Below, one piece after another: positions 49,300-62,300 of a stretch of DNA of 64,000 bases. The notes beneath the pieces were generated by a model. That model saw only the letters and a program-made list of their open reading frames with translations, had not been told where the DNA came from and searched no databases. This stretch comes from Montifringilla adamsi (Eukaryota; Chordata; Aves; Passeriformes; Passeridae). How positions within the stretch are numbered: position 1 is the stretch's first letter; every line of letters starts with the position of its first letter. A program made the position numbers and the translations under genes. Where the stretch lies: positions 2,277,870 to 2,341,869 of the forward strand of contig JAGGNK010015336.1 of assembly GCA_017590115.1 (NCBI GenBank), given 5' to 3'.

Positions 49300-49322
49300 C
49301 TGAGGGGAGAAAGACAAGGCAA
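49300..49322 (-). promoter_or_regulatory. Splice acceptor of the terminal exon
   Basis: Read on the minus strand, this is an unbroken pyrimidine-rich run (tgccttgtctttctcccct) followed by CAG directly before the first codon of the tail-anchor exon. It is the best-looking acceptor I noticed in the window and it fixes the exon start. An internal AG eleven bases into the exon is a weaker alternative; it would break the reading frame. Confidence 0.72.
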
Positions 49323-50827
49323 TTAATTCATGGAGATTAAATCCACTAAGAAATGTTGTTTTTCCATTGAAAGAATGGTTTGGAACAAGCTGAAGCAAAA
49401 TAGAGAATTTCTTTATTTTTTTGGACTGATTTATCCTTCTGGATAATCCAGATTTCTCCTCCTGGACACAATCCCCTTTTCTACAATACTTTCTTTCTGC
49501 TTAAATCACTGTGTCACACTAAATTTCCAGGCTGCTTGAAGGGCTGAACTTGGGTAGAGCCACTCAGTTTGATTTTGGACTGGGGGTGTTGGAGCTGCAT
49601 CTGGCTGCCAGGAGAAAACTGCTCCCTGTAAGAGAAAAAGTTCCCTCTTCACTCTGCTGTGCAACGAAATTTAGACAAGCACTGACATGAGCTGTTCACA
49701 GGGCAGGCAAATGTGCTTCCAGTATTAACCACCCTGACCTCATTCACTTTCAGATATGGTAAGAGATTCTACAGTTTTAATTTTGTGTCTGTTTCTACTT
49801 GAACCCATCAGTCTTCCTAGTGACCTCTGTGGATGTGATGTTGTTTCTTCCTATTTAAAATCTTTGCAGATAATTCAGTTCCCCTGTCTCCTTTTTAGAT
49901 GGATTGGAAGAAGAGTGTTTCCATGATCCCGCAGTGTAAGGAGTTCTGTTATCCAATACACGCACAAAAAAGTAACTTCAGAGAAATCCTAAACTTGAAT
50001 ATTTTCCTTGAGACCAGATCAACCAGTCCTCCATACACCAGAGCTGATAGCATCATCTCCATTAGACAAACCAGCTGCTTTATTCCAGAGTCCTTTACCT
50101 CCTTACAACTGAAGCAACACTCTCACAGGAGAGATGACGTTAATATTACTGCTGTCATCCACTTTTCCTCCCTTTCCTTTCCCTAACTGCTGCAATCAGG
50201 TTTCCCAGTCTGCCTTGGATCCTTCTCTAACTGCTTTACATCACTCTGCACTGCACTACCCACAGAGTCATTGCTCCCCAGCTGCTCTGCTCTGTTCTGG
50301 GGCTGTTTTGGTCTCCTACACTGCAAAGGACAGGAGACTCATCTCTTCCTTTGGTGCTCCAAATCCTGTCCTTCTTTCCCTCTCAGTGCCCAGCAAGCTG
50401 GAGAAGCACTTCCAGCAGAGAACAGTGATGCACGACCTGTTCTCTTTTTCAGAATCAACCACCAATCCAACTGTGGTTTTATAAAAGTGTGGATTTACAG
50501 ATTACTGTTTTTTGCACGTTAAAATGCTGTACTGTCCTGCCTCCCTAGCATATAATCAGTGAATCATCATGGCTCTGCATCAGCTTTTCAATCACTCCAA
50601 TGGATAGGTTTTCTTTGATTTGGATGAGGGAAAAAAATTAAATATATCATTCCATGCGCATTTGTGAAGAGGGATCTTGTCAGGCATGCTAGGAGGGAGT
50701 GTGTGAGGGGACACAATTCCACTTCCCAAAACTCCTGCATTGGAGCACAGATTTTGTCATGATTTTCCATCAGTTTACTGTGACTGTGGGGGAGAATATC
50801 AGTGGAAAAAGGCCCACAGAAATTATT
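49300..50827. other. Intron sequence upstream of the terminal exon; no other feature seen
   Basis: Unique AT-rich sequence. On the minus strand this is the last part of the intron that ends at the tail-anchor exon. The small open frames at 49899-50522 have no splice context or domain pattern that I recognise. Confidence 0.5.
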
Positions 50828-51025
50828 GTGATGCAGGTGAGGCCCTGGCACAGGCTGCCTAGAGAAGCTGTGGATTCCCCATCCCTGGAACTATTCAAGG
50901 CCAGGTTGGATGGGGCTTGGAGCAACCTGGGACAGTGGAAGGTGTCCCTGCCCATGGCAGGGGGTGGAATGAAATTATTTTTAAGGTATCTTCCAACCTA
51001 AAACATTCTGTGATTTTCTGATTTT
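50828..51025 (+). mobile_element. CR1-like LINE 3' end, sense on +
   Basis: Blocks: 'gtgaggccctggcacaggctgcc', 'catccctggaactattcaaggccagg', 'gtgtccctgcccatggcaggggg' and 'acattctgtgattttctg'. It lies in the proposed last intron of the SNARE gene, antisense to that gene. Confidence 0.95.
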
Positions 51026-51999
51026 ATTTAACTTTTCTTTTTTTTTTTTTTTTCACACACAAAAGGATGTTTCTTCATAGCAGATCCTCACCTAACACTA
51101 ATTTCTTCAGAAGAAACTGCACTGCATCCTGAATGCTCAGCCCATGAGACAACAGACTTGCTACTGCTTCCCCCTTTAATTTTAACCTTCATTAATTCCA
51201 AGTCAAACCAGGAAACCTCTGCTTCAAACTGCAGACTTTCAAAGGCACTTGGTTGTCCTTGTCCACTTCTGAAGTCAGAGCCTGTGTTTGGTCAGCAGAG
51301 GATGCTAATGGGTCATTTAGCTTCAAGCAGAATTCTCAAATAGTCCATTAAGAGCCTCGAAGAGTGCACAGTTATCACTTCACATGGCTTTTACATCATT
51401 CCCTTTGCAGAGAGATTCTCTTCTTTTTCCAGCATTTCCAGTCACTTTTATTTTGCATTTGCACAGTCTCTTCTCCCTTCCCTTTTTCCTTGCTTTTAAC
51501 CAACTAAACCATAAATAGACTGAGACTGATCAGAGGACAGGAGAGCTACAGCTCAGTCTGAATCCTGGGATTTGGTTCACATTTTATGATCCTGTCCTGG
51601 CTGGCAAGTCAGGGTAATGATTCCTGCTCTTTAAAATATCTCCTAGCTTGTTTAGTATAACTGTCCTCCAAAGCCATAAAACCCACTGTAGGATTCTCCT
51701 GTCTATTACTAGTTTTGTTGATTTTTTTTTCCTTATTTTACATTTCAATAAGGAAAATGTTGAATTCTTTGAGTTGCTTTAGTCTCCAGCCATAAATCTG
51801 TACATGCTGGTGGAGCAGGGAAGCAGCTTCTGATCCCTTCCTGGACACACCACCTTTCCTACAGATCCTGAGGAAGAGTGGCAGGATACCAGCACCCCAG
51901 GGTTTTGTCACTTACTTAAAAAAATACTGAAATATGAGCAAAAGCAGCAAGTCCCCTCACTGGACAAGTGCACACCCTGCTTCAGGAAGGGCCTTGAAA
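51026..51999. other. Intronic or unassigned sequence; nothing recognised
   Basis: T-rich run at about 51034-51053, then unique sequence with small frames only. Confidence 0.4.
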
Positions 52000-52086
52000 G
52001 AATCCCTTCAATGAGACTGGGCATGAAGATTGGACTTGATGACCTTGGAGGTCTTTTCCAACCTTAATATTCTATGATTTTATGAT
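52000..52086 (+). mobile_element. Short CR1-like 3' end, sense on +
   Basis: The last part of a CR1: 'gattggacttgatgaccttggaggtc', 'ttttccaaccttaatattctatgat'. The 5' boundary is uncertain because the preceding sequence is diverged. Confidence 0.88.
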
Positions 52087-53157
52087 ACCCCGTGGAGCTC
52101 ACCAAGCCTGTCCTGCGGAGAGGACCAGCCTGGATTTCTGTGAGCTCTTGGGACCCTTTTCCTGCCTTTATCAGAGGAGAAAGATGCAAGCACAGAATGT
52201 GTTGAACAGATTCTCTTCCCCAGACAGGATCTGCAGACTGTGGTATGAGCTCCCTCACTTAAATATTGCATAAATATACATTAATAAACATCATAAATAA
52301 TAATATTACATCTAACTATCTCTGCCATCATCCCAAGTTTAGGTCAACAGATTCTGATTGCCAAACTGAGATTACAAATGGTGTCTAAATGCCCCACAGC
52401 CATTCTTGAAGGACATTGAGAGACAAAAATAAACACATCCCTTTTAATGAGTTTTTCAAAGGGTTTTTTTAAGAACCCTGAGGTAACATTGCACACTGGA
52501 AGCACAGCAACCTCAGAAATGTAAGCACTGAGCAGTGAAGAAATTCCAGAGTTTCTGTTTTCCATGTGTGCATATACAGGGAATATATCTTTGCCTCTCT
52601 CTAAAGTAGGATTTCTGCCTCATTCAGTAAGGGAATAATTATTATGCTGCGTTCATCACACATGTTTAAAAATTTTACTTATCTATTCAGGTTTTCTTAG
52701 GACATCTATCTAAAGTCATGCTCACATGAGACCACGAAAATCTCTCACTTAATGTAAAGATCCTGGTTTTTTTCAAGGGGTTTCCATGACAGCAGAATCA
52801 TATAACTAATGCTTTCCATCCCAAACATCAGTACAATGATTGGGTTATATCCATTTTAAGTGGAGGAAGTAGAGACACATTCCCTGGATGAAAGCACAGC
52901 TGATCTCAAGAGAGTTCCAGTTTTCCCAAGGAATAACAAAAAAAGAATAAAAAGCAAATGTGATTCATGACACCACCCCTTGCATAAAAGTTAATCTACA
53001 CTTACATGGAAATGGAAAACTGTTTCCAAACCTGTAAGAGGATTTCCCACCAGGACAAGTTCCTTGCTGCCTGAGACAGAAACTATGAGGTTTCTGCCAC
53101 AATTTTAGTAGTCTCAGAATAACAAAACCACAGCCACAGAAAAGTTGAGGAAAAACT
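52087..53157. other. Unassigned sequence; nothing recognised
   Basis: Unique AT-rich sequence. Short frames at 52064-52273 on both strands overlap the CR1 end. Confidence 0.4.
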
Positions 53158-53184
53158 AAAAAAAAAAAAAAAAAAAAAAAAAAA

Positions 53185-53241
<57 letters not shown>
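53158..53241. repeat. Long poly-A tract (84 bp, one C interruption)
   Basis: All A except a single C at 53185. Frames reading long poly-Phe on the minus strand come from this tract. No retroposed gene body or target duplication is visible upstream, so its origin (slippage, retroposon tail or assembly artefact) is unclear. Confidence 0.95.
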
Positions 53242-53243
<2 letters not shown>

Positions 53244-55351
53244 AAAGAAAAACACCCAAACCGTAACAATCCACAAGAAGCCAAACCAGCTGTAAATGAG
53301 TCATTTGTGTTACAGCATAATTCTTCAGGGAGCTTTGCATTTTTGCAGCATTTCCCATGAATGCAATTAAAACGTAGTGGATTTTACTCATCTTTCCCCA
53401 GTTCTTTCTCCCCTCAGCTGCTGAGGCTCCTTCTCTCACACCCCTGTTCCCTATCTTCCTTGACTTTCCTGGAAGCTCTGAGGCAATGTGACCTCCTCTC
53501 AATTCCTGCAACTACACCCATGATTGCTCACAGGAGCAATTTCAAAGCCATTTTGCCCAGAATCTTCCACCTGCCCTTGGAGTTAGATGTTTGCAGACAA
53601 GACATACCCAAGACCATTGGCACAGCAGATGGATCAGCAGCTGAAGGGCATTTTTGGTACAAGCTAAACTTGGATGGTCTTCACCTCAACTTAACAAAGT
53701 ATCCAGAAAACCTGAGGGAATAACTGTTTTGTTGTTTTCTTGGGGTTTTTTTATCCCAGAGACCTGGAGGTTTTGCCAAACACTCCTGCAGGTCACAAAA
53801 ATCTATGGCTGCTTTCTCTATTTTCTCCTGTTAAATTGCAAAACTCTGTCCACATACAGGAGCTGCTGGAATTTAACAAAACCTCCCAAAAAAACCTATT
53901 TTTCCCAGGAAGATGTATCCTAGAACTCCACCTGACTCCCTTTAACTGTCTGTTCAAGTGAGTATTTAAATAGAGAAATCAATGCAACAAACAATTTCAG
54001 GCTGAATTTGGGAAAAGTTCAAAGCTACAAGATTATCTTCTGCTGGAAAATGTAACAGAAATAATTATAAGCCCACTATCTGATTTCATTTTAATTATCT
54101 TAGCTTATTTTAAACCTTGAATGCTATGCTGCAGCACTGCTCTGGTTTTATAGCTCTGTCCCAACCTGTTGTAAGTCCATTTCCCACAACACCTAGAATT
54201 TGTTGATTAAATTGGAGCTAATCTATTTTCACTGTACACATTTTCCCAAGATGAAAAGAATGCAACATGGGACCAAAAAAATTCTAATGCTGTAGCAAGA
54301 TGTAATGGCTTTTTACAGTTATTTTTTCTGGGCTCTCAGGGTTTTTTAGCAAAACAAGTAAAGATATATTTTAATCCTGACAGAGGCTCTTTAAACACAC
54401 ATGTGAAATAGGAGTGAAAAGCAGGGAGGGAATGAGCAAGGCTATTTAGGGACACAGCTGAGAAGCACTTTATATTGACAGGCAAACTAGATGTGACTGA
54501 GCCTGGAAGAAACCTTTCCCTCACCATTTCAGAAAATTAAGCTGCAAGTCATATTTTACAATCTAGAAGATATTTATTTCTTGGGGGTGAAATGTTGAAA
54601 AATATTTTAATTATGTCACAACAGATAGTTAAGTAATTAAAACCCATTAAAGCCCATTATGGCCCCAGGCCCAGAAAAGTAAGTTTCATCTTAGAAATTC
54701 CTAAGCAAACACATTTACAAGGAGGAAAAGAAATGCTTTCTTGCTAAGCATTTAAAAACTAGCTGAGGCCAAGCATAAATAATAGAAGAGGTTAAAGGAA
54801 GCCGTTTTTCCTGTATTTATATTGAATAGAGAAAAACAAACAAATAGAAAAGCACTTGATTCCCATATAGGAAAGCATCATTGAGCTTCTCCACCCTTTG
54901 TGGATTGATTACATTAAGGACTGTAGGACAGGGAGGAATAAGACAGTTATGGACTGTGAAGCAGGATTTGAGATTTCTCAACTGCCTCCACAAAGGAGGT
55001 GAAAATCCCTAGAAGCAGGAATTTTAGTTCAGGCAGGGATTTGTACTAGAGCAGCTGCTCTATTCTGGGAACATCAGAGCATATGACACCACTTCAGAGC
55101 AGAGTCACACCCTACAACTCCGTGGCTGGGGAGTTTTCTAGGTCTTCTGCAGGATAAAATTTGGCAGGCTGCTTTCATTAGAAATTAATTAAATTAATCT
55201 CTCCAGTATCCCATCTTTTTTTCCATCACTCCCAGGGATGAGACCTGGCACTGGGATAAGGATGAAGACAGTAACCAAAGAGCTTTGTCCTAAAGGGTTA
55301 ACCCAAGACCACCTCTGTCTCTCCCTCCTGCAATGTTAAATAATAGAAACA
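53242..55351. other. Unassigned sequence; nothing recognised
   Basis: A 120-codon plus frame at 53361-53723 and another at 53654-53923 overlap and show no domain. A pyrimidine-rich stretch (53388-53470) resembles an acceptor tract on plus but leads into no recognised exon. Confidence 0.4.
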
Positions 55352-55570
55352 TTCATAGAAAAAATGGGATTGTTGAGGCTGGAAAGGACCTCTAAGATCA
55401 CCAAGTCCAACCTTCAACCCAGCAAGCACCACCACGTTCACCATTAAACCCTGTCCTCGAGTTTCTTATCCACAGGTTTTTAAACACTTCAGGAACAGCC
55501 ACTCCACCACTTCCCTGGGCAGCCTCTTCCAATGCTTCCAAAGCTTGGGAGTGAGGACTAGGAACAGGTC
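55352..55570 (-). mobile_element. CR1-like LINE fragment, antisense
   Basis: Begins 'cattcatagaaaaaatgggatt', 'gttgaggctggaaaggacctc', 'accaagtccaaccttcaaccc' and 'cactccaccacttccctgggcagcc'. In the proposed intron it lies in the same direction as the SNARE gene. Confidence 0.92.
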
Positions 55571-57064
55571 TGGAAATACCCTGAGCTTTTCAGTTTGGTT
55601 GTATGGACAAGAATCTGTCTCCCAGTGAAAAAGCACCAGTTTTCCATTATCATTTCTTATTATAGTAAACAAGCAAAAATCTACCCTTGTACTCAATGCC
55701 AACAGAGTCAATAAGACAATCCATTTTACTTACAGAAATGCTTACCCTTATTTCAAACACAATTTTAAAATAAAGAACAATTCATGAAGCATTTTCCAGC
55801 AGAGCCAGGAGTGCAAGAACTTCTGAAAGTACAATTTCACTACTGGAACAAAGAAACCATTGCAGACTAATCTGCTCTGGAAATTTACTTCCTGCAAACC
55901 CATTCAGCAGATAAAAAACAAAAAATATTAAATTTAGCAACCACACAATAACAGCCTCCAGTTATCAGGTCAGGTCCTTTTAAGGGCCTCTGTTGGGCAA
56001 TGAAAACCCACCCTGATTAATTTTCAAGTGCTGCTTCCTTTATTGTAAGATTAATAAATCTGTTTGACATTAAATGGTTCATTTTATATGCAAATCTCTG
56101 TAGAGAGTTTTGTGACATTAAAGAGGTTCATACAATTTTGTTCACCCTGACCTCAGAGGTCATTTGGAATTTCATGAAAGCATTTGTCTATGCTCTTAAT
56201 ATGCATTTTGAAAGCTAATTTGAGGTCTGCTGGATTGAGAGCCCAGGTTCTTAATTACGTTTGGATGTGTTTATACAGAGCTGATATTATAAATCTGAAA
56301 CTGCTGTCATTCCAGTGGACAATAGCAGAAGCTCTGCTGAAGGCTGGGGAGTTCTCATGGGAGAGGAAAAGAAAATATTGGAGCAACACAGCAGGAAGTC
56401 AGACCTTGTAGATGTGTGGTTACCTCCAAGAATTATGTAAGCATACAGAGGGGGAAAAATCCCCTTACACTTTCAACAGCATTATTCTTATTCTTATTAA
56501 TAATAATAATTATAATTATTATTATTTCATATTCCATTTGCATCAATAAGACCCCTTATCTAAGCCATACACAATCAGCTCTGATAAAACAGTAAACACT
56601 TTGTGTTATTGCAGTGGAAGGGAGGAACATGACCTTTAACGTGTGTACAAATTAAAACGCACTGACCAAATTTGGTGACCTTTATGCTATAGCTTCCTTA
56701 TAGAGCTACAGTGAATTTGCTATCAAATATCACTGCTTCTGCAGGCAGGCTAGAAAAGGCCAGGAATATTATTAAGCACTTACAGTGTTTTTAAATGAGA
56801 ACAAAGTAGACAAGTTACATATTAATAAAACCCAGAAGATATGAGAGCAACAGGGAAAGGCCAGCCCACAGCAGCAAGGAAATAGATCACTTGGCTTTGA
56901 CATATTGTTTTTGGGCCTTCACTTCAATGTCATTTGGACTGGTTCCATGCTTTCCTTTATGATATGTCTATGTATTTGCAGCTTTCCACTAATTCTGTGC
57001 AGTTTCCCCCTTCCCCATAAGTGTCTTCATGATCCACTCCTCATTAATTAGTTTTCTTTGCAGA
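55571..57064. other. Unassigned sequence; one repeat-free stretch and an AT-rich patch
   Basis: 55960-56210 is free of CR1 and simple repeats and could be conserved non-coding DNA. An (AAT/ATT) patch with self-complementarity lies at 56486-56527. Confidence 0.4.
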
Positions 57065-57205
57065 CATCTCTGGAAGTGTTCAAGGACAGGTTGGATGAGG
57101 CCCTCAGCAACTTGGTCTAGTGGAAAGTGTCCCTGCCCATGGCTGAGGGGATGTATTAGATGATTTTTAAGATCCTTTCCAGCCCAAACTATTCCATGAT
57201 TCCAC
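57065..57205 (+). mobile_element. Short CR1-like 3' end, sense on +
   Basis: Blocks: 'ctctggaagtgttcaaggacagg', 'agcaacttggtctagtgg', 'gtgtccctgcccatggctg' and the tail 'actattccatgattcca'. Confidence 0.93.
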
Positions 57206-57484
57206 ATGTTTCCATGATATATTCCAGGTGAAGCCAAGTATCATCTACAGGTATGATTCCTCAGCATAGTCTACTGCAAGACTGCATTTTCTCCCACTTA
57301 TTTAGCCAGAGACAACCATCCAGGATTGGATTTTCCAAGCCTGGAATCTACCCAAAGCTATTTCTTTTAAATGAAAATATGCCAGCCAAATCAAAGGAGA
57401 AAACTATTTAAAAATTTCCTAGTATTCCATCCTGAAAAAGATAATGGAAATATTTTCTCTAGTCTGTCCCTTCTTTGGGGAAAA

Positions 57485-57745
57485 ATCACAGAATCATTAA
57501 GTTTGAAAAAGACCTCCAAGACCAACAAGTCCAACCTTTGGCCGATCACCACCCTGCCCACTAAACCGTATGGAGAAATGCCTCATCTGCTTGTTTTTGA
57601 ACAGTTACAGGGATGTTGAGTCCATCCTGTCCCTAGGCAGCCTGTTCTAATGCTTGACCACTCTTTCAGGGAATATATTTTCCCTGATACCCAACCTAAA
57701 CCTCCCCTGGTGCAACTTGAAGCCATATTCCCTTGTCCTCTGTAA
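57485..57745 (-). mobile_element. CR1-like LINE fragment, antisense
   Basis: Begins 'atcacagaatcattaagtttg', 'aaaaagacctccaagacca', and goes on to 'ggcagcctgttctaatgcttgacc' and 'cctaaacctcccctggtgcaac'. It faces the sense copy at 57065-57205, with their 3' ends about 280 bases apart. Confidence 0.93.
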
Positions 57746-59100
57746 GGAAGAATAGGGAGAAAGGGGATTGTCCCTTTGATGAGCATCCTAATTTTAGTGT
57801 TTCTGGGAAATTTGGCTCACTTTAGGAAAGATATGACTTCTCTCAAAGCCTTGTTCATGTACACTCTTGACTAGTTCAAAATTTGAGATAATTTTCACCA
57901 TCTGCCACATCTATCAGGATGAGGATGGCAGCACAATGCTTTCTGTGTTGGCTTGCCTGAAAGCTGACAGGGGCTGATGTTGAGCCTGTACACACAGATT
58001 TAATTGCTGCATTTTCTACCTTCTGAATGCTTGAATTAGCAATCTTAATATTCTCCTAATACACTTGTTTTTCTCATGGCTGAGACATCATTTGTAATAG
58101 CACATGATAATAGCTTACATTTCTAGCACGCCTTTCAAGGCAGCAAACCTCCAACGTGATTTACAAATTCACTATAAAGAGGATTATCTTTTTACCAGCT
58201 CTGGAATGAAGCCACCTACCTCTGGCAGCTGTTTGAGTTCCACACAGCAGACCCAGCCAGCAATTTAAAGCAGGTAATGACTGGTGTGTGCACCTGAAAC
58301 ACCAGAGACTGCATTTCCCAAACCAGAATTCACCCAATGTAGCAAAACAAACACTTACACTTTTGTAGAAACCACCCTGAGATGCTTAAAAGCCCCACAC
58401 AGGCAGATTCAGAGAGAACTTAACTCCCCCAACAATTCAAACCCAGAAACACTGCAAGGGAGCAGAGCAGAGAGAGAATGATTTGACCACATTAAAGCTG
58501 TGCAGTGCTCGAAGAAAACCTTCCTGCTGAGCTGTGTTGATTAGTTAGATTATATTATTTTATGAATGGGACTACTTGGAAGGATTGCAAATGGCAGATT
58601 TTGGTTCATTGTGCTGCCAGTCTCAGCATTTTGAGCCCATCAGTTCATCCAGCTTTCAACCAACCTCATTTATCTGGTCTGTACATCATCAGCTTCTCTT
58701 TCAGGGCAGAAAGTTTTAATTCTTGAACCAGCTCAATCTCTGCTCCCAAAAACACTTGAGCCCTCCCAGGACAGGCCCCTTTTGCCAACAACAACCTGGT
58801 CAAACTTTGCAGAATTTAAAAGGACCAGAGCCATAAAAAGCGTTTAGTCTGGCTTAACTCCAGTGTACTCTGATGAGTCTCTAGTCCAAATAATTTAAGA
58901 ATTTCTCCTCACTACCCTGTATATAGGTGCAAAAGAGAATATAGATGAAAATTCTAATAAAGATGAAATACTTTACAAAAGAGTGCAACATCAGCCATGA
59001 AGGATCTTTTGAATATCCTCAAACAAACACAAAAAAAAAAGAAAATAAAGAAAATAAAGAAAAGACAGAAAACAAAGGTACTTGAAGGAGGTAGTAAAAA
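57746..59100. other. Unassigned sequence; nothing recognised
   Basis: Unique AT-rich sequence; an A-rich patch lies at 59029-59065, before the next CR1. Confidence 0.4.
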
Positions 59101-59345
59101 AAGAATCACAGAAGAATTTGGGCTGAGAAAGATCTCCAAGAACATCAAGTCCAAACAGCACTGCCAAGACCACCACTAAGCCATGTCCCATTTGCATGTT
59201 TTAAGTCTTGCCAGGGATGGTGACTCCAACACTTCACTAGGCAACTTTTTCCAGGGCTTGACAACCCTTTTGGTGCAGAATTTTTCCTAATATCCAACCT
59301 AAGCCTCCTCTGGTGCAATTTGAGGCTGTCTCCTCTTGTGGCACA
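59101..59345 (-). mobile_element. CR1-like LINE fragment, antisense
   Basis: Begins 'agaatcacagaagaatttggg', 'gagaaagatctccaagaacatcaagtcc', and includes 'ccagggatggtgactccaac', 'cctaatatccaacctaagcc' and 'ggtgcaatttgaggctgtctcc'. Confidence 0.93.
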
Positions 59346-62300
59346 ACAATATTGTTCATGCTGGGACTGAAAGAAAGGTTTTCTGACTTCAGGGCACTGT
59401 GTTCTTGTACCTAAACTTGCCTTCAAATCTCACCAGTAATAAAGATAAATTAGTGCAAGTCTTCAGGCACCAAAAAACAACCTGAAGGTCCAAGCTGGTC
59501 TGATCCTACCACCAGAAGGTATTTGTGTACCTCAATGGAAGTCAGTACATTGAAGTAACTGATACACAAAAAGCTCCTCCCAGCCCTAGGAATCACAAGT
59601 AAAAACAAATTTTGGAAGGGGTTCCATGAAGTACCATGCCATTAATGCCTCAGAATGTCAGTGTTAGGAGATTATGGATCTCCAGAGCAAAGATGTCACA
59701 GAACCGTAACAGGCAGTGTCTAGTGTCTGTGTTTTCATTAAATTTATTGATACAATTGGAAATTTTAATTTTTTTTCCTGTGTCCATTGATTTAATATAG
59801 AACATTGCTTCCTACAAACTCTGCTCATCACTATCACTTAACATCACCACCACCTTTACTACTGCTAAAATACTCCCATCATTAGCATGTCAAACAGTGG
59901 TTGACAGGCACAAGCTACCTTGCATTATTTTGTAAAGTCATAGAACAGAGCTGAACCTGTGCTGCACTGAATTTTAAATAGACCTCTAATTGTTTTGTTT
60001 TTTTCTGGTAGTGAAATCCAAAGAGTGAAGAAAATATTTACAAGCACCCATCATGTCCCTGCTGCTCCTTTGCACCCTGCAGGATATTTGGGAGTAGAGG
60101 GCTAAGGAAGAGTAAGAAAATTACATGGAGGCCAGGCATGAAAACCTTCCTTTTGAAAAGTGACAAGTTGTCTGCTAGGAACTCAAGGAATGCAAATCTC
60201 ACACCTTGCCTAATGCTGAAATCTATTTTACTTCTTCTTAAACCCATGTATATTTTTACAAATGTGAGTCTTCACCTGTTCAAAGTAGAGCTGGGCCATA
60301 AAAGCTGAGAATCTTAAATAATTGCAAAATGACAAAAGGATATTTCCATTTTACTACTTACTTATACATCTGTCACAAAAAAGAAGTGGATAAAGTCACA
60401 TCTAGTGTAGCACCAGTAAAATTAAACAGAAATAGAGCCTCCATATCATTTTATTGGGTGGCACAGAATTAAATTTGAGGCAGCTTGATTTTCTCTAGAA
60501 GCCATGGAGGACTGGTTAGGCTGTCAAAATATCTAAGACTGTTTAACCCCAAACATCTTCTCCAAGGTTTGAAGAGTATTTTGACTCTCTAAAGTTTTTC
60601 CATTTTCATTTTTCTGGTGGATTAAATGCATAAATGGCAGGAGGTAGACTGAGTTGATACTGAACTTCTGACTCCAGGGGAAAGCACCAAGTATTGGGAA
60701 TCTTGTGTGAGACAGTATTCTCCTGAGGTTTGCTGCTCAGGCTAACAGATGGAGATCCAGGGAAAGTCAAAGAGCAGAGTTCAGGACTTGTAAGAAGAGC
60801 ATGTCAATATAAATACCAAAAATAAATCTGAAAATAGCAGGCAATGAGGGGAACTGTACAGGCAGATATAGCACTATCCATCCTTTTCTCATTAAATTCT
60901 TATGTGGCCATTTACAAGTCATTTAACTTTTCCATTCCTCATTTTCCATGATATAACATCAGGGATGTGACTTCATTAAATAAATAGAGCAAAAATAGTG
61001 ACCCCTGTGATGATGGAGCCATTACTTCACAAGATCAACACGCAACATTTTTTAAAAATATCTGGGTTTATAGGGATGAGTTTTTTTGATTTTGTTTTAG
61101 GCAAACTGTTTGAGCCATTTCTAACTTGAAACCTTTAAAATCTTCTGGGATGAAAGCATTTCTCTTTAATTATGTAGTCACACAATAGAGTTATGGATAT
61201 CACACTGGAGCTCATATTACAGAGGAATAAGTTTTTGCCTTTTCCTTCATCTCTCAAACAGCCATTCCAAGCTCTTGGCAGCATCCTTAAATACATCCTA
61301 AAGTGGAGCTTGGTCTGATCAAAGCTAAGGGGGACAATGAATATGAAAGCTGAGAATGACCAGAGGTCAAAACGTTTCACTGTTCCTCAGTCCCTGGCAA
61401 TGAGACAGCATTCAGATCATCCTGAATTATTCACTGCCATCAAAGCTGAGAGTTTCCTGCCTCTATGTCAAAATCACAGTGTAATTGCAAATTGTAATGG
61501 ATTCTGGATGAAAGAGATGATTGTAACAAACAATGGAATATCAGCATTGCTTCACAGATGGCCTTGGAGCCTGACCTTGCTGGTCAGAATCACAGCTCCT
61601 GTGTTTAGGCAGAGACTTGTCAGCTCTGCAGCACAAAGGGCTCCTTACGTGAAGAGTGTAGGAATAACTCGACTGTGATAGACAACATAATAGAGCTCTA
61701 GGAATGTCACAAAGCACAGTGCCAACAGCCTGTCCCACAGAGCATATCAATCCCTCACAGCAACGAGAGGACAGGCTGCAAAAGAAAGAATTAAATTAAA
61801 TCACGGGTCTATAAGGGTGGAAGTGAAAACAGTCCTCATGTTTGAGTTTTATGGCATTGCAAGCATGGAAAGGGGCAGAATGCAATGAAATGTATTAAAT
61901 CCAGCATATCTTTGTGTTTATGGTTTCTGTCATGGTGCCAGTTTGGAGCCAGATTCACATTAGAAAGCTCATCTACTCCATCCAGTTATGCTGGGTAAGG
62001 AACAAACAACCTGTTAACATTTCCTCCAATTAACAGAACAGCAGAGAGATGGGATTCTCCAGAATGGTAGAACCCAGGACATGCAGCCAAAAGGCCACGT
62101 GACACTGAACCATAACTAACTTCTAGCCAAGAAAAACAAATTGAAGTTACACACCATCTAAAGAAAATAATCTTAGAGGTGCACAGACAACAAATTAATA
62201 AATTGCCAACTAAGTTAAGTTAAAAAGAAAGGAGTTTATGTAGTTCCGTTTGTTATGACATAATTTTCTAAAAACATGGTGAATGATTCTCCTACACTGC

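Noticed and set aside
52965..53511. Open frames with long poly-Phe
   Set aside because: They are readings of an 84-bp A tract on the opposite strand.
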